DNA of 64,000 nucleotides from Sipunculus nudus (Eukaryota; Annelida; Sipuncula; Golfingiida; Sipunculidae). This document shows positions 29,901 to 44,900 of this stretch, in pieces. Location: positions 1,610,479 to 1,674,478 of the forward strand of contig CM049321.1 in NCBI GenBank assembly GCA_026874595.1, written 5' to 3'. Numbering within the stretch: position 1 is the stretch's first letter; each line of letters opens with the position of its first letter. Under the pieces are notes generated by a model. It was given only the letters and a program-made list of their open reading frames with translations, made no database searches and was not told where the DNA came from. Both the position numbers and the translations under genes were made by a program.

Positions 29901-32900
29901 AGCACTTGCCAGTCGGGTAAGCAAGACCATCAACTGCACAATACTCTCCAGGTGGACACAGGAGACAGTCTTGGACATCCTTGGCCATGGTGGTATTGTA
30001 ATATGAGCCGACTGGACACATGAACTCATCAGCATGTGTGGTACCTGCAGGGCAGTAGCGGCCAGGGGGACACGGTGTGTCCATGTAGGTGGCAGCACCT
30101 GTAATGACATTTATTTCATGTGTATATCTGACATGAGTAAAGAAAAAATACTTCAGCTGTCATGGCTATTGATAATCAGTTACACAGCATATTATAATAT
30201 ACATTCTTACATGTATGTAATCAATGTCATATCATAAATGCAAATCTATCAGACCTATTTATTACAAATGAAGAAGGTTCTAAATATGAAATAATTTACA
30301 CTAACACTACAGAGGTTATTTATCAGGATATTATAGTTTGAAAGGTAAAACTTGAAAAGCATTTGCAATTGCGCCACAAAACAAATTAATGTATAGGTTC
30401 TATGAAGCAATTAATAAATACTGACAGGACAAAGATTATAAATCTGGATATTTTAACATATGACAGGTATAACCCGGAATATATAATTAGTTATAACTAA
30501 TATAAAAGTTCATTTGTTGGATTATTTAGTCCATAGTTCATGAGATCTGTTCAAAGTCTATAAAAATATTAAATAATTCACTTGAATTCCTTAATAAAGA
30601 TCATTTCTAAAATGACATGGTGGTCATTTGTATTAAACTTTTTAATTTAAATTTAAATTTCACTTTCACTTACCAGCTAGACAGTAGAATCCAGCAGGAC
30701 ACTGGTGACATGCTGCCAGTCCAGTAACATTGCTGTATGAGCCTGCGAGGCAGGCCTGGGGGTAGGTTGTACCAAGAGGACAGTAGCTGCCGATGGGGCA
30801 TATTCCTCCCATACCAGTCTGACCTCCTGAATGAACAAAATATACAAAATCATGAATTAGTAATACATGTACTGTAACATGGGGCAGAAACTACCGTGTG
30901 GATTGCTGGCTGAACATCCAGGGGAAGCTTGTCTGAGTGGCATCTGACAGAAAGCATAAAAAAGGAGACAGCCAACAGCACTGGGCAGGTCGTCACAGGA
31001 GCCCAGGAGAGAACACCTCTAAACAATACTTGACTCGCCACAAATTAACAGTATACCAGCCCCAACAACTACACAGTTAAACAAGTTCAGTATAAAGCAT
31101 GGCTCCAGGGAGCACTAGGTTTGAAGGGTAATTTAAGTATGTTGGGAAAAAACTTCTTATACTGTGATCTTTTGTGGGTAAATTATCATGTTTAGGGCAG
31201 GGCGATTTGCATTGATAAATAAGAGATTTTTTATGGTTGAAATAGTTTGATACCCTGGTTATAACCAGACTGTAATATATGATGTTTAATTGTTTTCATA
31301 ATTAAATACTGTTAAGTTAATGCTGTTTTATCAAATTACTTCTAATATTATATTTTGAATGACTGCGAGTGAACTAGCATGAATGGTGACTGTTATATGA
31401 ACTCTGACCTGTAAGGTCACGGCTACGTTACAATACAATTGGTGTTCCCTTATATTGACTGCAACATGCAACTTGCAACACCTAGGTTTTAGTCTGTACA
31501 AAATATGGCGGCACGTGAACCCTTATGAAACACTCCACTTATTCAAAGTTTGAAAACAGCTACGACATAAACAATTATATATTCTGTGGATAGTCTTGAG
31601 GGAGTTATCTATCTGCAGAGTAAGTTTGGTGGTAACTGTGCCCATATCAGCTTGGAAATTGGAATAAAACTTTTGTTTGGATTTATTTTCCATACAAAAA
31701 GCACCAAACCAGTTTCTGCAAATCCACATTTGCCAAATCAGGTTTTGGCCCAGTTTAAATATTTATCACAGGCCACTGCAGCTTTGAGATGAGTTTGTAA
31801 CTACCAATGACAACACAGTGGCTAACATAGTGTAAGTGAATGGCAGTTCATTCTTTGTACTTTTACTAACCCTGGTCCTGCATATAGATACAGAATTAGG
31901 TGATCATTTTGGCTGATACAAAGTTGAGGCTGGCCACCATTATGAAAACACACATTACAGATTCATAAAGCATTAAAAGTATAAAACCCTACACACCTTG
32001 CAGCACACAAGTGCCATTGATAACATTTGTGTAGTTGCCACTGGTAGGGTCAGCTCGATCCATTCCATATTCGCAGTAATAGCCCGGGTCACACTGAGCG
32101 GTCGGAGTGATTGCAGCATAGTGGTCACAGTAGTACCCTCCAGGGCATGGTTTACATTCCGTCACGCTGGTCAGTCCCGTGTCATTGTTGTAAGTACCAG
32201 GTGGACACTGCTGCCAGTCGTGACCTGTACCTTCCGGGCAGTAATATCCCATGGGGCACTTGGTGACGATGTCTCCATGGATACAGTACCTGAAAACATT
32301 AATGAGATTTTATAAATTAAATGTAAATCCTTTACCTTTGTATATGTAGATCTCTGTTACTCCATATGTAGGTCTCTGTTACTCCTCTATTTCTCCATCT
32401 GTTTTTCTCACAAAATAATACATCCAGAGAAAAAGCATCATTATATTATAAATTAGATAATACATTTTAGAGGTTTTAGACAACTAATCACATCTTTTCT
32501 ATAAAATATAAGACAACATGTAAAATTTACAAATGGTACCCTCTTTCTGCCTCATGGTTTGTACTGTATTATATCCTGAGCTATTTATATCAGAAGCATT
32601 TATTTTTATGAGGTTTAGGGTAAAATATGAGCCAACATGAATTTTTCATTAATCTTAATTATCACTAACGGCAATAGCAGCGGAAATAAAATATAGACCA
32701 CAGTACAAGTGTACAGGATTGTGGGAAGTTTTATTTACCATCCAGCTGGACACACGTAGCACTGTGCTGCCATCGTGTGGTTCATGTAGGTACCATTGCT
32801 GCACGGGATCGGCTGTGAGGAGTTCAGTGGGCAGTAGTGACCTTCGATACAGGGGTACGCAGCAGGTCGTGAGGAGTTCTGACCGGGCGGGCAGTAATAA

Positions 32901-35900
32901 CCTGGTTCACATGGTCCGGACGTCACATTGAGTCCCTCACTGTCACAGTACTGACCCTCCATACATGGCGTGCACTGGTCTGAATTGTTCAATCCCAGGT
33001 ATGGGTTGAATGTGCCCTACAAATAAGTAAGAAAGCCTGGTCATACAAAAGTTTTTTTTTAAAGAGTCTACATTTATTAGGACTGATCCAAGTGTCTGCT
33101 GTTATAGTAAAGCACTTGTGAAAGGGATGTATCAACATGGACATGTCTCCCTGTAATTATTTTTTATATTAAGTTTATATATCTATGGTTTATACTTTAT
33201 ATATATTACTACCAACCTCTGGACATCTGAGAGGGACACCAGTGCCTGTTGGACAGTAGTGACCAGTAGTACACAGCTCTGCAGTGGCTGTAACGGAAGC
33301 TTCCACACAGAAGTAGCCAGCCTGGCAGTCACCTGATAAAAATAATTTTTAATTATTAACTGAAGGTTAGCAACCTAATTTATTTATACAATCCCCAAGA
33401 TGTTTATTAAGATATTGCAAAGTATGAAATATGTAAACAACTGTAGAAACTAATATTTATAGTAATGCTTTCTTTATATTTGTATTGGCTGTTACTGGAA
33501 CAATCTTTTTATATTATTATCATTATCACAGAATTTTATTCCTTATCCCAAACCCTATGACCAGTGGCAGATTAAACCAAAAAGAGCACACAAGAGCACA
33601 GCATGCATTAATAATTATACTGCCTGACTTTTTTAATCAGGAAGCATTCACCAGTAAAACCTACCTTCATTGTCCAGAAGTCCCTGCTGTTGGCAGTATT
33701 TTCCAGGGTTACAGTTGGTACACTCTGTTACATTGGTCAGGCCTGTTGTGGCACCAAATGTGCCAGGCGGACATGGCACTGGATGAGCTGTGCCCTCAGG
33801 ACAGTATGAGCCTAAATAACAGATATCAAATGGTCCAAATCATGAAGAAATTTAAGAAGTTAATTCACTCATGATTTATCAAAAGGGGAAGGTAAAATGT
33901 AGCAACTTAAATTATTTTTTTTTTCATATGAGCTCTTGGTATTTCATATCTTTTTTTATGCAATTCCTCTATTAGATCAATAATTGTCAATCATTCTAGA
34001 TTTTAGAAAAGTTTCTTTTTGTTTATAGATAAGCCTTTTATTCTTATTGAAATTATTATAAAGTTTTACAATATATTTTACCATAAAAGATAACTACACA
34101 TAAAAAAACTTAGTTACATATAACAAGTATTATTACAGTTACTATATTTTATTGATTTCATTACTGATGAAGTTTTTCCCATACAGTCTAAATTCAAACT
34201 GATTTACAGTCAACAAAAGCAGGAAAATGCAAAACTGACATGCACTTGTACAGTATCTCATTAACTGATCAACATATTAAATCGAAATAAAATTAAATAC
34301 TGGTGGCTTACCCTGTGGACAGATGTTGGCATCAGTTGTCTGGTTGGGTGTTGAGCTTTCAGCATAGCGTTTACAGTAGTAACCAGCCTGACACAGCCCT
34401 GTGGGTTGAATCTGTCCCACAATGCCACAGTACATTCCTCCGACACAGGGACTACAGTCACTGCTGGCATTGTAACCAGTGGCGTTACCGTACGTACCCA
34501 GGGGGCACGGGTATTCATCGTGTCTCTTGGTACCTGAAAGAGCCATTAAATATATTGGTGTATTTTTTCTATGTTATTTCACTTACTGTTAATGTATTCT
34601 GCAGCTAGATACAGCAGGAAGCTATATATACTTCAGGTTTGCTGCTGAACTACGATTATATTACCATAAAGCTAAAAGACTGGGCCTAAACACCCAAGTA
34701 AGGCATGGTATATTGCCTTCAAGTTTGTTCTATCTTAACACTTACTTCAGGTAATATATTGCAACAGTCATCTTGATGTCTAAAAAGCCTCTAATGCAGT
34801 TTACCTGTAGTTCTTATTGAGTATAATGGGAAATCTGTAAAAAGTGACACATGAAAAATTATAACAACAAAGCTAATGTATGAAATTATAACAATATATG
34901 AAACAGGTTTAAGGTCAAGTCTGGAATATGGGTTATGAAGGGAACCAGATATACAATTAGTTTTCATGAACATTCATGACATACCCTGTGGGCAGTAGTA
35001 ACCAGCAGGGCACTTGACGGTATCGTTTACGACCACAACACCTGCCGTGTTGTCACAGTAGTAGCCGGCAGGACACTCCTTGCAGAAGGACTGTCCGGGT
35101 TGGTCCTGGTACCATCCGCTGGGACACAAGAGGGAGACGAACGAGTGCTCCGGACAGTAATGGCCGACTAGGCATGGCAGGCGAGTTGCGGTTACCTCAC
35201 CCTGAGGGCAGTAGAAGCCAGCACTGCAATTACCTGTAAATAAATTAAATTACATCAATACAAATGTCACATATTTTCTCTCGTCTTATTTAATTTTAAA
35301 GTTTATCAGCTCAAACAAGAGAAACAAGCAACCAACCAAATGACAGTGAAAAATTTAACAAGCATGGATATAAATATGAACAATTTATAAGTAACTAATT
35401 TCAAAAACAGTTTCTAACTTCAATTAAATGAATCTCTACAGTATCTATATACCTTGAATGAAATATTCATACCAAAATACCTGATGCATTACACTGCAAT
35501 ATATATATATATATATATATAAAATTACATATTGAAATAACTTTGAAATCTTAACATCTCAGAGTTTAAAGTGGATATATATATTTAGAATCTTTAAAAA
35601 AATGCTAAAAAACAGTGCAGCAATTTATTCAATCAGAGCACCACTTACCTGAAATTTCAATTACAATACATACAGATAGTTAATATTGTTGTTTTATTTT
35701 ATATTTACAGATGATGATGTACTGGCACATTGCTTTGACTGCAAAACACATAAGAACACTTTTTTCTTCTAATCAGCATAAGCAGTACACAGTCCACTCA
35801 CCAGATGTCGCTGTCAGGTTGTAGTCACCACACCACTCTCCGAGGCTGCACTGCAAGCAGTCTGACTCGTTCTTGTTACCGGTGCTGGGGCTGTACGTCC

Positions 35901-38900
35901 CAGGGACACAGGATGTAGGCCAAGATGAGGCTTCAGGACAATAATTCCCTGGTGGACAGATGGCACCAGTGGCGTCCCCTGGTGGTGTCCCAGTGACAGC
36001 TCGTTCCGTACAGTAGTAGCCGGCAGAGCAGTTTCCTGTTGGTTCAGCAATGCCAGCAAACTGACAGTAAGATCCTCCAGGGCAAGGGGTGGGACTTGAT
36101 GAACCTGATGAATATTCATAATTACCATAAATTATACCATGCAATAATTTACCATACTTCATTCATCAAATAAAAAGTGAAATATTTAATTTTTGACAGT
36201 TAGATATTCAATCACACATGATTTGAAAACTGGTTTTAATGGCAGAGATGTAACCACCTACAACAAGCCGGAATGAGGTCATCATGACCTAACTTTTAGG
36301 TAACATCATTACCAAGCATGAGATGTCCCATAGCACAACCTACAACTGTAGAGTTTAACCCTAATGGTAATAACAGCAAGCATTCAAAACCAGCCTGTAG
36401 CCTACAGAACTTAGGTAACAGTGACCATATTTTCTGGCTGCCTGGCAGATTTAACATCATGGTTGATCTAAAAGATGAAAAAAACTCTTGATATATTGTG
36501 GTTGGCTTCTCATTTGTGGGTTAGCTTTTCATGATTTCCACCATTTTTAATGTTCATGAGGGTTCCATTTTCGCAATCTTACCATTCAGTAATCTTCAGT
36601 ATATCTATTATTACATTTAATTAATAAATTAATTTGGCCCTAAAATTTTATCGATTTGACTTAAACTGAAGAGAATATGTTAAATCTGAGGAAATTCTTG
36701 TTCATTACTGGATGATATTATAAACAATCTGATATTATTTACGATTACAGTTTTTGGCTCATGGATGATATAAATTTTTTAGTTTTTTCTAGATAATGTG
36801 CATTGGATGCCAGTGAGACTGTAGTATATAATGCTGTTCACCTGTGTAAATGCATGGTACATATTATTCAAAAAGGGTTTAATTTCGTGATGTTTTCACT
36901 TTTGCAAAAATCGCATATCTGAAACATTCCTGGACAAAAATACAACTACAGTAACTCTTGATGACCAATGTATCCCAGAATCCATGGGGGATTACTTACC
37001 CATGGGGCAGAAGTAACCAGGCTGGCACTCGCCACCGTGTGTCGTGGTATTTGGTCGGTCAGCGCCCCCTGAGCAGTACCATCCTGCACTGCAGTTGGCG
37101 GTGGGGTTGGTGTTACCCTCGCCCTCACAGTATTCTCCACCGGGACACTGCAGACAGTCGTTAAGATCCCGTCCTTGCGTGGTTGGGTTGTAGGTGCCTG
37201 CTGGACACTTGAACTGTGTAGAATACTGAGTGCCGTTTGGACAGTAGTGTCCTGAAAAATATTAGAGTAAATATTTAATGTGTATGAAAATAGGAAAATC
37301 AGGTTTAAATAGCTACTTTCCATGTTCCTTTAATATAGGACCTCTCCATTTTACACACCTATATTTTACTAACATAATGTAAATTTAAGTTTGTTATGTG
37401 TAGTTAGGGATAAATGTAAGGGTATATAAAGACAATCAATGGTGTATATAATGATAATGATTGTCAAATAATATCAAATGAAAGGCTGTATTATGGTTTT
37501 GTATATTTAAAGCACAACACTACATTATTGTAAATTAATTATATTATGTTACATACACAATTATCTGATTTCAAATATATCTTATTCAGTTTCTGAATGC
37601 ACACAAGTCTGCACATGTTGATTAGATTTGCTTATTCATCAAGTTATTATCTGATGGGTTTTTATTTTGTTGCACAGTATCACTTACCTGTTGGACAAGG
37701 TGTACTGACAAATTCTGAAGCATTTGCCAGGCAGTAAAAACCATACGGACACATGGTGCAGTTATCCATGCCGATCATGTCAGCATAGTAACCAGCCTCA
37801 CATGGTATGGCGTACTCTGTAGCTCCGGGGCAGTAATGTCCGAGAGGGCAGATACCACCAACTCCGGTGTGTACAGCTGAGCCCGGGCATGAACATGAAA
37901 TGGTGGCGTTGTCTGATCCTGGGCGAGGGCGATCAACTCCAGATGTACAGTAGTAGCCTGTAATCACATTCAATATCAAAGTCAAATTTAGGTCAAAGAA
38001 GATATCTCAATATACTGGTTTTTTTTTCAATATTTTTTTTGTTGGAGGTATGCGCCTCCATTTTTTTCCAGCTTAACTATGTATATTACTCACATTTACA
38101 GAATTGCATTCCACTTTAGGAATACGTGACAGGGCAGTATGATCTCTTTTTATAACCTGGCATTAACCAGGTCCAGTGACAACTGCACCTGCGGCCCTGG
38201 GCGTGTTATCCTTCCTGTTGCTGGGTCTTTTTGGGAGTTAATCACAGCCTTTTGGCACAGCTTTTCCATTAAGCCTGCAGAACGCTCACCCTTGATTGGG
38301 AGCCAATGGTGAAAAAATCTCATCACCTTGGCTGAACTTCAAACTAATGATCTCCCAGCTTTGAGTCCTGTGCTGTATCCCTGAGCCACAGAAGCCAGTA
38401 TCAATACACGGTTATACTGATCAGTGCTGATCTGATTACTGATGGCTGTGACAAGAGTAAATCTGATAATTTATCTTACTGAAAAGAACTCATATGATTA
38501 CCAATGGCTCTGACAAATTTAATATGATCGCTGTCTCTGTCAATAAATTAACCGGTAAAATCAATACAGGAGCACCATAATAAACAAGGCAAATGTCACT
38601 AAAGATGTCTTCACTATGATAGTCTTACCAGACAATTCTTTTTCAACCAATGAATATCCAGACACACTGATGCTCATACATTTGCACTGATGAATGTATA
38701 TGTAATTTGTAGTAGTTATTATAATTTTAAACTCTCCTTGACAATAACCCAGATTGACTTTGGTTATATCAGTATAAGTGAAGAATGTAAATTTGAATGA
38801 TGTTTACAGATATCTACATATGTTTGTATCTGTGTTATTACTGACCTGGATCACAGTCCCCTGTGTGTGATATCTGATGTACACCCGCACAGTATTTACC

Positions 38901-41900
38901 AGCTGGACAAGGCTTGCACTGTGACAGTGCATACAGCCTTTCCTGGTCACTGTATGTACCAGCCGGACACGACTGCCAGTTCATTCCTGTGCCTGTAATA
39001 AAATGAGAAGACATTCTGTGAATCACTGTGACTTTTTAAACAAAAGTTTATTGAGAAACACTCAGAAGTAATCATATGTCACTATCTGGTGATACATAAC
39101 TGTAATGGGATAAGATTCCATCAAAAATGTTAGGAAGACAAATGTTAAAAAAAAATTAACTGGTTATACATGAGGGCCAGAGTCCATTATCTCACAAAGA
39201 GGTGGTCCAGTTTGTCCATATATGGCAGCTCTTATATACCACCTGTAGGCAATTATGTAAACTACTACTTACTCATCAACAAAGTGTACATTCTCATGTG
39301 GGATGAATTATGTGCATATTTAAATTTAATGATCCGTGTGCACTTCATCAAACCGGATCTGAATAGTAGATATATATATTTTTATAAATTGTGTGGATAT
39401 AAATTAACTAAAGCAACATTTGCTGGAAAATCACTTACAATCATTGATTGCTTTATCATGTAATTAAGAAAGTAGAAGATGAAAATCTTTATTTTGTAGA
39501 TTTCAGTAACTGAATTAAATAATAATGACTTGGATCTGATTTCTTCCTTTTGCTGAATGTACCTGTGTTTGAACATATTTCAGTCTTACCTTGTGGACAG
39601 TAGTAACCCTGTGGACAGGCCTGCGCATTGAGTGATGCATTATGGGGCTGCACTGGCAGACAGTAGTAGCCATCTGGGCACAAGCGACACTGTGACTGGC
39701 CGGTCTCGTTGGTGTAGTATCCAGACATGCATTCCTGTTATAAAGCACAACCAATCGTAATTACAGTGACAACACAAAGCCTTGGGAGTTATCATACAGT
39801 GATTCCTTAAATTTAATATAATTAAGCAGACAGGTCCATTAAAACAGACATAACACAAATAAACTTTTATTATAGCAACATTTGAGGGTAAAGAGGTTCA
39901 AAATGGTCTCTTTTCTTGTGGCCAGTCCTACAATCTTTGATCAGTACATTATCAAAAACACAGATTTCTGCTACCTTGGTTATCCTCTGTTAAGTCATGA
40001 GATGTCAGGGAAAATGTTGGACCAATCAGACTACAGATGATGCAGCAAAAGCCAAATTTGTGATACATACTTTGGCCAACTGATAGTGCTGGGACCAATG
40101 ACTGATTATAATTGATGATTCGTTGGCTGATGCAGATGATCCTTTGATTGATCTTGCATTGCCATAATTGATCACACATAGGTTAGTCTTTAAAATAAGG
40201 GATAAGACATTTTAATAAAACTTATGCTTAAATATTTTAGAATGTGTGTTTATTAATAGATTCACACCTACATTTATCATATACACATGTAGGCTATAGC
40301 ATTATTAGATATATAAGCCAATATTAGGTCTATATATATATCAACTGAGAGGTCATACAGGTCTGTATTTGATAAGTAATTTCATACTCCCAGAGGTCAA
40401 CCATTTTACTGATGACTGATCATGGAATTACAACTGAATAACAACAATTCTAAAAAGTGACTTTTAACCAATAGGCTGCCTATGATCGATTACAAACAAG
40501 GAATTGACTCCAAATGCTACTGGCTGAAATATTCAGCTGAATTGGTATATAACTGGCATGCAGAATCATGATTAAATCTGTTGAGCTAAATGTGAAATAC
40601 CTACCTTGTATATCTCACTACCGTTAGGACAGTGCATGCCAGTTGGACAGATGAGGTGGGCTGGGTTTGGTACATCCAGACCTGAGGGGCAGTAGTAACC
40701 TCCCCAGCACTGTGGTCCAGGTTCTGTCATACCTGTAAACAACAGGAAGAGTGTGTTAGATAGAGTGACATGTCTATGTTTTTATAACAGCCATTTGGAA
40801 ATTCGATGAAGGGTTAAAATAATTTCAAGGAATAATCCATTAAATGTTTAGGTACTCTCATTCACCACAACATTTTTTTTTATTCAAAGGATGCTATCTA
40901 ATTGTGACATATGGAGGGATAGATTGTTGCTTGGGACATATTATTGAACGGCCACAGCAGAGTATACATTACAGCATTTTGTATAACTCCTGGTGAGGTT
41001 TGGCATCTCCAACAACTTGTATCACATTATACTTTATGGTCAGTGTTAATGTATGGTGGTAAGTTCATAAACTATTAGAACATAAGTGTTCAGCACTTCC
41101 TGTAAGCAAAGCTGGCAAAGGGTACATCCTATACAGAATAGGTGTCAAACAAAATCTCCATTTAAAACTATCATCTGTGCATCTTCCCCCATACATAAAC
41201 ATACTTTATAATAAACAAAATACATACTAACATATTCTGCATCTTTTATTTATATCTCTCATGCAGATTTGAGATCCTTGTCAGAGATATTTCTTCCCCT
41301 GACAAGAAAATTACAGGTTATAAAACATGTGTGTGTTTCTGTGTGTGTATTTACCAGTGGTTGGACAGTAATTCCCTCCTGTACAGTTAGTACACTGGCT
41401 CTGGGCCTGAAGCCCGGACTGGTTGGAGAATGTTCCGGCGGGACACGGTGTTGGCCACGTGCTACCCTGCTGACAGAACGACCCGGCTGGACACTGAATA
41501 AATGTTGCAACATCAGCCTTACTGGGGCAGTAGTAGCCTGTAATGAATTATATATGATCGTTAAATTAATTAATATAAAATCTGATTATCCATAAATGTT
41601 TATTAATTTGTAAACATATAACTACTGATATGAATTACTCTTATCAATTAAACTAAAAAAACTATGTAAGACAAATTAGCATTAAATACCTCTCTTAAAA
41701 TAACACTCCAATGCCAACATAAATAATGATTATCATAACTGTTATATTTCAATGTCTATTAATTCTTCTAAAACCATAAAACATGACAAAATGATAATTC
41801 ACTATAAATTTTGTTCATACACTTTGAGAGATACAAACAGCACGAAGTTCATGACATTCTTTTCCAGTGAAACACTCCCTCTCTAAGAAGTGTTTGAAAA

Positions 41901-44900
41901 AGTACTCTGAATTATCTGCCGTCTGATTTTTATGTGCAAAAATAAACCATGAAACAAACACAATACAAAATTCAAAGTGCTCTGGCAAATGGATTATGAT
42001 TATTGATATTTTAAAATATGTTGTTTTTTAATGGCAAGTAATTCCACTGATTCTGAACACAGAATGATAAACTGTTCTTCTACTGACCTGCTTGGCATGT
42101 TGGACCCACACTGCTCATATTGAAGCTCGGGCAGTAGTCACCACCGGTACAGTTGAGACACTCTGACAGGTCCTGCCTCCTGGTGGTGGGATTGTAAGTT
42201 CCTGGTGGGCATGCTTGTGGGATCACCGTGCCCTGTGGACAGTAGTGACCTGTAGGGCACTCGTCAGCCTGACTTCCCAAGTTTGGTGTAGAGCTGTTAG
42301 ACCCATAGACACAGAAGTAACCTGGAAAAGGCAAAGAAGATGGTGCTTTGATACTTATATATAATTATATTTAACTATACCTGAGTATGTATGTCCCCTG
42401 TGTAAAACAACCTGAACAAATTCAGTGCTAGAATTTAAGCAAGAGTCCAGCAGTTGAGAAGGTGCCAGACTTTATTACTGAGAAAAGAGAAAAGTTCATG
42501 AAATTTTGGAGTGGGTCTAGATCCAGAGTTAGACATTAGAATTAATTGTCTGTCTGTACATCTGTCTGATTTTTATATTTTTCTTGATATCTCAATTTTT
42601 ATTTTTAAATTTGTAAATTATTCATGTCAAGATAAGGATGGATGATCTGGTTTTGTTCAATTAGATTTCTGGATTCCAGCATTTAATTTTGCTGCAACTG
42701 CTGCTGCCATCTGGCAGAGGAAATTTGTACTAATAAACAAAGTGTTCAAAATGACAAATATGTTAATGATTCCGGGCAGAGGTATGTGATCTGTAGCTGC
42801 TCTCTTGTCATGACGACCTACCTGCATCGCAGTCTCCTGCTGGTTCAGACAGACCATCCTGGTCACAGTATTTCCCTCCCAGGCATGGCTGGCAGTCTGA
42901 CACGTCCACGCGGTGGGTCTGGTTGTTAAATGTTCCACGAGGACATGGGTACTCATTAGCTCGGGTCGTGTTCTGTGGGCAGTAGTAACCTAAAACCAAA
43001 CCAGGATTAAATTAGCACTCAGGAATAATGTATACACAATTTAAAGTATTCCATGTAAGAGACTGTACAAGACTTGTGCACAATTAAACATATTTTTTTA
43101 TAAACTTAATCATCTGCAAAATCAAACAGAATTGGAGTTGCTAACAGTCTTCAAATTTTATCACTTTGTTGCACAGAAAATTACTCATGTTAAGAAGTAT
43201 CCCAAGTAAAAGAATTGTTCCTCATAAACACATACACAAATCAATTATTTTTTTACAGATATGGTACCTATTCAGTGTCATGGGGTACACATATAAGCAG
43301 ACCAAACTGTCTCACAACTGAAGCTTGCTTCTGAAGCCAAGCAGCTGGATCAATGGACATGTGTGCCACCAACATGGGTTCTAATCAAGGATCAGCCCAA
43401 TATTTTTCTCTGGGCAAAATTTTTATGTAACAATAGTAATTAAGTTTGAATACCAATAGCTCCAATTAAAAGGTGCACTAATCTTCATGCATGTGTTTTA
43501 TCAGTGCAAGGTGAGCCTGACCTGTTGGGCAGCCTGTGTTGTTGTACAGTATGACTGGTGCCATGGTGTTGTCACAGTAGTAGCCGGCCGGACAGATGTC
43601 ACATGACCACTGTCCTTCCTGGTCCTGGTAGGAGCCTGATGGACATCTGATGGGGGCGGAGCTTCCCTCAGGACAGTAGTGACCTGAAATATGTGAGTGA
43701 GGGGATATCAATATTCACATTGATAGGACATAAGCCAGTTAATAAATTCTAGTGATAAGGTGTCAATATTCAGATTTGGGCGATTGAAAACTTTGATTTC
43801 TTATTGGAGCAAATCTTACCTCTGGACAAAAGAGACCCCATATATATAGACAAATGAAAGGTAACTGCTATTACGTGCAAATGAGAGAGTATTAATGCAT
43901 AAGGCTACAGTTAATTTAGGAGTGACTGGTGAGAGCATTTTTTATATTTAAAATCCTAATGAAAAATTACCCAGGGTGCAGTTGAGTCCATATGGCCTGG
44001 CATCATCCTGGCCTCCGGGGCAGTACCAGCCAGCAGCACACAGACCTGTAGGGGTGGGGTTACCGTAGCCGGCACAGTAATACCCAGCAGTGCACATGAT
44101 ACAGTCACTGGCGTTGGTATTACCAGTGCTGTTAAGGAAGTAGCCTGGAGCACATAGCGTGGGAGAGTCGCTTCCCTGAGGACAATAGGATCCCATTGGG
44201 CAGATATCACCTGAAAACAGGTAAATGGTTATATTAATTAAATAATCTTAACAATTTATTTTGATACTACTGGGTTAGACCTACAGAAAAACTGTCCCTA
44301 TTCTAGCATGCAATGTTAATTTGAATTTTCATACTTCAATCAGTAGCCACTTCAAACTTAAGAGTCAAATAAAGTGGAACTTCATTCCTTCTCACTAGAC
44401 TACAAAGTATCATGTTATACTCTTTTGTTCTAAAGGCAGATGGCTTTATTAAAAAGGAAAATGCAAATTATGTTCATAATATCTGTTTTGATCAGGTATT
44501 TCACTTTTATTATTTTAGCCTTCTCAACAGACAACTTTGTTCTTCTATGCTTGTAGTCTTATTTAGAAGACCTACTGTTGGATTAAATACCATGGTAAAC
44601 TCAGAAAACCTAAAGTAATTAAACAGATGCATTTGTTGATGAGAGTATTAGTTGTCCCACAAACAAAATCTTGGTACAGTTAAGGAAGGTTGTGAAACAG
44701 GGATACGCTTCTTGACCGTTTTTAGTGGAATAAAATAACTTGCGTGTCATTTTAGGAGCTCAGCACACAACAGACCACTTAGCTCAGATTTATATACCAA
44801 TGAAGCAGACAACAAGGGTAAGACATAAACATGTAAAATGTATATGTTAACAGTCAATTTTAACTGTAAGATTAATTCACAACATTTAAAGAGCATTATC

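Larger units (their letters stand above)
27339..35117 (-). repeat. Supermodule 3 (higher-order protein repeat, complete)
   Basis: Anchor in exon 24 to anchor in exon 34: 2,055 coding bases, 685 residues over about 7.8 kb of genome, the most compact copy. Confidence 0.88.
35118..43636 (-). repeat. Supermodule 2 (higher-order protein repeat, complete)
   Basis: Anchor in exon 14 to anchor in exon 24: 2,061 coding bases, 687 residues. By hand count it holds about 74 cysteines (roughly 11 percent). Confidence 0.88.

Noticed and set aside
31523-31792. Open frames of 68 codons on both strands near the YY1-like site
   Set aside because: No recognisable product and no splice context; similar frames occur by chance in introns of this composition.
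43300-43400. Second tRNA-derived SINE on the plus strand (GGTTCTAATCAAGG as a B box)
   Set aside because: No convincing A box at the right distance and no definable body; left out as chance similarity.
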